Positions 60,504 to 64,000 of a stretch of 64,000 nt of DNA are shown here, piece by piece. The notes beneath the pieces were generated by a model that saw only the letters and a program-made list of their open reading frames with translations, was not told the origin of the DNA and searched no databases. Source of the DNA: Geothermobacter ehrlichii (GTDB lineage: Bacteria; Desulfobacterota; Desulfuromonadia; Desulfuromonadales; Geothermobacteraceae). The stretch's first letter is position 1, and each line of letters opens with the position of its first letter. Made by a program: the position numbers and the translations under genes. The DNA lies in NCBI RefSeq assembly GCF_008124615.1, contig NZ_VNIB01000003.1:62001-126000 (forward strand), given 5' to 3'.

Positions 60504-62369
60504 TCATCTGACTGTTTCCAGCAAAAACCAGAGCAGCAGGGCCAGCAGGCCCCAGGCGAAGCCGTGAACGTATGTGGTCACCCGGCCGGTGACCGAGCGG
60601 CGCAGCAGCTCGCCCTGCCGGTGCGCTCCGTCGGCCAGCAGGCGCAGCCCGCCCTCGATCACCGTCTGGTCGAGACCGAGTCCGAAGAAGATCGCCAGGG
60701 CACGGAAGGGTTTGAGCAGCGTCCATTCGATGCCGGTATCGGCCTGCCAGCCGGCGAGCAGAAAGCGCTTGATTCCGTTCGGCTGGTCGCCGGGATAGCT
60801 CCGGTAGCGTCCCCAGGCGGCCAGCAGGCCGAGCAGGAAGAGGCCGGCCGCCATCACCGCCAGTGCGTATTCGGTGCCGTGGGGAACGTCGGCGGTCCAT
60901 TCGTTCGCCACCGCGAGCAGGTGCTTCAGCATTTCATTGCCGCCCCAGGCCGGCGGCAGGTTGAGCAGCCCGCCGAACAGGCCGAGCAGGGCCAGCGGCG
61001 GCAGGGTCCAGCGCATCAGGGGCGAGAGCCGGTGCGGGTGCGTCCGCTGGCGCGCCTCGCCGGCGAAGACCAGGTAGAGCAGGCGGAAGGTGTAGAAACT
61101 GGTCAGAAAGGCGCTGACCAGGCCGAGCAACCAGACCAGCCGGTGGATGCCGTCGTCATGACTGAAACAGGCCAGCAGGATGCCGTCTTTGGAGAAGAAG
61201 CCGCCGGACAGGGGCATCCCCGCCAGGCAGAGCGCCCCGGCCAGGAACATCCAGAAGACGAAGGGACTTTTCTTTTTCACCCCGCCCATGCGATGGATGT
61301 CGTTCTCCTCGCCGCACAGGTGAATGACGCAGCCGGCACCCATGAACAGCAGGGCCTTGAAGAAGGCGTGGGTCAGCAGGTGGAACATGGCGCCGCTGAC
61401 CGAGCCGGCGCCGACGGCGATGAACATGTAGCCGATCTGGCTCATGGTCGAATAGGCGAGCACCTTCTTGATTTCCCGCTGGGCGACGGCGCAGGTGGCG
61501 GCGTAGAAGGCGGTCAGGCCACCGACCAGAGTGATGGCGGCCAGGCCGGTCGGCGACAGGGAGACCAGCGGGAAGAGGCGGCAGAGCAGGTAGACGCCGG
61601 CGGTGACCATGGTGGCGGCGTGGATCAGGGCCGAAACCGGGGTCGGTCCGGCCATGGCGTCGGGCAGCCAGGTCATCAGCGGCAGCTGGGCGCTCTTGCC
61701 GCTGGCGCCCGCCAGCAGCAGCAGGACGATGGCGGTGACCGCCGCCGGCGCCAGGGACGGAGCGGCGGCGTTGATTTCCGGAATGCCGAGATGGCCGGTG
61801 GCGGTAAACAGCCAGAGCAGGGCGACGGCGAGAAAGACGTCGCCGACCCGGGTCACCAGGAAGGCCTTCTGCCCGGCGCGGGCGTTGTCCAGCCGGGCGT
61901 ACCAGAAGCCGATCAGGCCGTAGGAACAGAAACCGACCCCTTCCCAGCCGAGAAAGAGCAGCAGCAGGTTGTCGGCCAGCACGATGCAGAGCATGGAAAA
62001 GACGAAGAGGTTGAGCAGGGCGAAGAAGCGGGCGGTGTCCTGCTCCTGTTCCATGTAGCCGACGGCGTAGAGGTGGATCAGGGTCGACACACCGGTGACC
62101 ATCAGGGTCATCGAGGCGGCCAGCGGATCGAAGAGGATACCGAAGTCGGCCCGCAGGCCGCCGCTGGCCAGCCAGGTCGCCAACAGGGTGCGGGTCCCCT
62201 CGCCGGCGGACAGGGGCCAGGCCAGGCAGGCCAGGGCAAAGCTCAGCGCCACCGAGACGACGGCGATGCCGCCGCGCCAGAGCGGGCGCAGGCGCATGCC
62301 GACCAGGATGTTGACGGCCGCTCCCAGCAAGGGGAGCAGGGGTATGAGAAACAGCAGTTTCGGATTCAT
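60504..62369 (-). CDS. nuoL: NADH-quinone oxidoreductase subunit L
   Basis: This 621-aa subunit starts MNPKLLFLIPLLPLLGAAVN. It has the antiporter channel residues in GKSAQLPLMTWLPDAMAGPTPVSALIHAATMVTAGVYLL and EIKKVLAYSTMSQIGYMF, about sixteen helices, and the C-terminal lateral helix ending LLLWFLLETVR. The membrane-arm distal subunit pumps protons. Its start overlaps the nuoK stop. Confidence 0.96.
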   Translation of the reverse strand: MNPKLLFLIPLLPLLGAAVNILVGMRLRPLWRGGIAVVSVALSFALACLAWPLSAGEGTRTLLATWLASGGLRADFGILFDPLAASMTLMVTGVSTLIHLYAVGYMEQEQDTARFFALLNLFVFSMLCIVLADNLLLLFLGWEGVGFCSYGLIGFWYARLDNARAGQKAFLVTRVGDVFLAVALLWLFTATGHLGIPEINAAAPSLAPAAVTAIVLLLLAGASGKSAQLPLMTWLPDAMAGPTPVSALIHAATMVTAGVYLLCRLFPLVSLSPTGLAAITLVGGLTAFYAATCAVAQREIKKVLAYSTMSQIGYMFIAVGAGSVSGAMFHLLTHAFFKALLFMGAGCVIHLCGEENDIHRMGGVKKKSPFVFWMFLAGALCLAGMPLSGGFFSKDGILLACFSHDDGIHRLVWLLGLVSAFLTSFYTFRLLYLVFAGEARQRTHPHRLSPLMRWTLPPLALLGLFGGLLNLPPAWGGNEMLKHLLAVANEWTADVPHGTEYALAVMAAGLFLLGLLAAWGRYRSYPGDQPNGIKRFLLAGWQADTGIEWTLLKPFRALAIFFGLGLDQTVIEGGLRLLADGAHRQGELLRRSVTGRVTTYVHGFAWGLLALLLWFLLETVR

Positions 62370-62671
62370 CCCTTCATCCCGTCGTAGGCATCGGCATCGA
62401 TGGTTCCCTTGCGCCGGTTGAGATAGACGACCATCGCCAGCGAAATGGAGACCTCGGCCGAGGTCAGGGCCATCAGCAGTACCACCACCAGCTGGCCGTC
62501 GGCCTGCCGCCAGAAGGCCGAGGCCCCGACCAGGGCCAGGCCGACGGCGTTGATCATCACTTCGACGCCGATCAGGATCATGATCAGGCTGCGCCGGGTC
62601 AGAACGCAGGCCAGACCGAGGCAGAACATCAGGCCGGCGACGATGAGGACATGCTCCAGTGGTACGATCAT
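62366..62671 (-). CDS. nuoK: NADH-quinone oxidoreductase subunit K
   Basis: The 101-aa protein has three helices and the conserved glutamates in RRSLIMILIGVEVMINAVGLAL and LTSAEVSISLAMVVYLNRR. Start and stop overlap nuoJ and nuoL by 4 nt each. Confidence 0.96.
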   Translation of the reverse strand: MIVPLEHVLIVAGLMFCLGLACVLTRRSLIMILIGVEVMINAVGLALVGASAFWRQADGQLVVVLLMALTSAEVSISLAMVVYLNRRKGTIDADAYDGMKG

Positions 62672-63189
62672 CGTTCGTCCCCCCTCGCCCGCCGCCGTGC
62701 GCGCTCGCCCCGGCCGACGTAGAAGGCACCCACCGCGGCGAACAGCAGCTGGAAGGAGACCACCTCCACCGCCAGGGCGTATTTTTCGAACAGGGCGTAG
62801 CCGAAATCCCGGGGCGAGACGTAGAATTCCTGCAGCCTGCCGGCGGTGCGCGGGTCGGTGACGACCAGCAGCACGGTGCAGGCGGCGATGACACCGCCGA
62901 GCAGCATCACCGGCAGCCACTGCCGCCAGCCGGGACCGCTCACCCCTTCGCCCGGCGTTAGCTCCAGCATCATGATGATGAACAGGAACAGCACCATGAT
63001 GGCACCGGCGTAGATGATCACCTCCCAGGCCGCCACCAGCGGCGCCCCGAGCAGGTAGAAAAGCAGCGCCAGGGCGAAGAAGGCGTGCACCAGGTAGATG
63101 ACCGCATGCACCGGGTTCTTCCTGGTGATGGTCAGCAGCGTCGCCAGCAGGGCGGCGGCGGAGAGGATGTAGAAAATGGCAGCGGTCAT
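62668..63189 (-). CDS. nuoJ: NADH-quinone oxidoreductase subunit J
   Basis: The 173-aa protein has five helices, with NPVHAVIYLVHAFFALALLFYLLGAPLVAAWEVIIYAGAIMVLFLFIIMM covering the conserved TM3 region. VSPRDFGYALFEKYALAVEVVSFQLLFAAVGAF lies near the end. Membrane arm of complex I. Confidence 0.95.
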   Translation of the reverse strand: MTAAIFYILSAAALLATLLTITRKNPVHAVIYLVHAFFALALLFYLLGAPLVAAWEVIIYAGAIMVLFLFIIMMLELTPGEGVSGPGWRQWLPVMLLGGVIAACTVLLVVTDPRTAGRLQEFYVSPRDFGYALFEKYALAVEVVSFQLLFAAVGAFYVGRGERARRRARGDER

Positions 63190-63199
63190 AAGGTTTCTC

Positions 63200-63275
63200 G
63201 TATCGAGGAGTCAGGATTCGGGAGCCAGGAGAAAAACTTCTTGATTCTGACTCCTGACTCCGGGCCCCTGACTCC
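63200..63275. repeat. GACTCCTGACTCC repeat forming an imperfect hairpin
   Basis: GGAGTCAGGATTCGGGAGCC is followed by CTGACTCCTGACTCCGGGCC and CTGACTCCTC; left and right halves are complementary. It fills the nuoJ-nuoI gap and resembles the string in the nuoL-nuoM gap. Confidence 0.65.
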
Positions 63276-63284
63276 TCTGGTTTT

Positions 63285-63815
63285 TCACGGCAGCAGACTC
63301 TTCACGTCCGCCGGTGGTTTTTCGTCCTCGTTGCCGCCGCGCGGGCTGACGACGCCGATGCCGGCGTGGCGGTAGAAGTTGTAGTCCGGCTCCTTGCCGG
63401 GGCCGTCGATGAGCAGGTCTTCCTTCTCGTAGACCAGACTCAGCGAGTCGCGCCGGCAGATCTCGTAGTCGGCGGTCATCTGGATCGCCCGGGTCGGACA
63501 GGCCTCGGTGCACATGCCGCAGAAGATGCAGCGGGTGAAGTTGATCCGGAACCAGGCGGCGTAACGGCGGCCGTTTTCGTCCTCGGCCGCCTGCATCGAG
63601 ATGCAGTCGACCGGGCAGGCGGCGCTGCACAGGTAGCAGGCGACGCAGCGTTCGCCGCCGTCCGGGTCGCGGGTGAGCACGATGCGCGCCCGGTAGCGCT
63701 CGAAGGGCACCCGCTTCTGTTCCGGGTACTGGATGGTCACCGGCCGGCGCAACATGTTGCGCAGGGTGACCCAGTAGGCCTGAACGATCGCCTTGATGTC
63801 TTGATACAGGTTCAC
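63285..63815 (-). CDS. nuoI: NADH-quinone oxidoreductase subunit I
   Basis: This ferredoxin-like subunit has two 4Fe-4S motifs, CVACYLCSAACPVDCI and CIFCGMCTEACPTRAI, after VTLRNMLRRPVTIQYPEQKR. The start is unclear: a GTG at 63815 (weak GGTGA upstream) gives 176 aa and begins where homologs do. A GTG at 63857 would add 14 residues encoded by repeat-like DNA. It links the peripheral arm to the quinone site. Confidence 0.9.
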   Translation of the reverse strand: MNLYQDIKAIVQAYWVTLRNMLRRPVTIQYPEQKRVPFERYRARIVLTRDPDGGERCVACYLCSAACPVDCISMQAAEDENGRRYAAWFRINFTRCIFCGMCTEACPTRAIQMTADYEICRRDSLSLVYEKEDLLIDGPGKEPDYNFYRHAGIGVVSPRGGNEDEKPPADVKSLLP

Positions 63816-63825
63816 TGCGTTCACC

Positions 63826-63894
63826 GCATCAGGCGCAGGGCTTTGGGCATCAGGCACCGGGTTTTTCCAGCGCCCGGCGCCCAGTGCCCGGCGC
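63826..63894. repeat. GCGCCCGG / GCATCAGGC repeats in the nuoH-nuoI gap
   Basis: GCATCAGGCGCAGGG and GCATCAGGCACCGGG are direct repeats; CGCCCGGCGCCCAGTGCCC and GGCGCC follow in tandem. Similar GTGCCGGG strings occur at 23349 and 40273. Confidence 0.55.
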
Positions 63895-64000
63895 CTATTC
63901 CAACAGGAGCAATATTGCTCCGGTTATCATCACGTTCGCCAGCGCCGCCGGCACCAGCACCTTCCAGCCGAAGTGCATAAGCTGGTCGTAGCGGAAGCGC
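63895..64000 (-). CDS. nuoH: NADH-quinone oxidoreductase subunit H (3' end only)
   Basis: The visible 34 residues, [20 protein letters not shown] to the end [10 protein letters not shown], are the C-terminal helix of NuoH. RYDQLMxxGWK is its conserved cytoplasmic loop. The rest lies beyond the right edge. Confidence 0.9.
   Translation of the reverse strand, partial: RFRYDQLMHFGWKVLVPAALANVMITGAILLLLE

Overview
The window is about 64 kb of GC-rich chromosomal DNA with densely packed, strongly codon-biased genes. The gene set points to a deltaproteobacterium of the Desulfuromonadales (Geobacter/Desulfuromonas/Pelobacter relatives): an SfrAB-type NADPH oxidoreductase pair, a HoxEFUYH bidirectional NiFe hydrogenase, succinyl-CoA synthetase, a 14-subunit-type complex I locus, a periplasmic diheme cytochrome, a DUF116 protein downstream of fmt, and an exported CbiK. 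I have not identified the species. No rRNA, tRNA, CRISPR array or prophage was found. The only transposase is a REP-associated (Y1) one.

Layout. 0-1.6 kb (minus): an ECF sigma factor, zinc-finger anti-sigma factor, a 78-aa exported protein and a DUF3106 protein cut by the left edge. 1.8-6.2 kb (plus): M3 oligopeptidase, small proteins, then a 0.7-kb gene-poor stretch with a very strong terminator, an AT-rich patch and a palindromic element. 6.3-15.2 kb (minus): U32 protein, radC, ferritin-like protein, diheme cytochrome, M23 peptidase, a frameshifted PilZ gene, glycosyltransferase, miaA. 15.3-23.1 kb (mainly plus): pcnB, a Y1 transposase framed by perfect inverted 12-mers, a methionine synthase split into two genes, and a SPASM/radical SAM protein. 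23.1-24.6 kb (minus): rubredoxin, MetF-like and VOC proteins. 24.7-28.7 kb (plus): folK, transaldolase-like fsa, sucCD. 28.8-33.8 kb: hoxEFUYH. 34-40.1 kb: def-fmt-DUF116-htpX-rsmB-rpe. 40.4-45.7 kb: a lipoprotein and the sfr operon. 45.7-50.7 kb: cupin, aminotransferase, CoA-binding protein, HDOD protein, SpoU methylase, zinc-ribbon PilZ protein. 50.7-57.4 kb (minus): an eight-gene operon behind a cobalamin riboswitch. 57.5-64 kb (minus): the 3' half of the nuo operon (nuoH partial to nuoN).

How it fits together. Three redox modules share NuoE/F/G-like architecture: complex I (NADH to quinone), Hox (H2 with NAD(P)) and Sfr (NADPH oxidation). They sit near sucCD, so the window is a slice of central electron metabolism. 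The cobalamin-controlled operon would supply corrinoid, which the split methionine synthase consumes. The most unusual locus is that riboswitch operon. It joins an exported cobaltochelatase, an ABC-2 type transporter, a BtuFCD-type importer, a C20-methyltransferase and a PepSY-type membrane protein in one overlapping transcript, suggesting extracytoplasmic metallation or salvage of a corrinoid precursor. Also notable: LLQDL-type hexapeptide repeats shared by two adjacent sigma-regulon proteins, several small palindromic intergenic repeat families, and a GTATAC motif found just downstream of three candidate -10 boxes.
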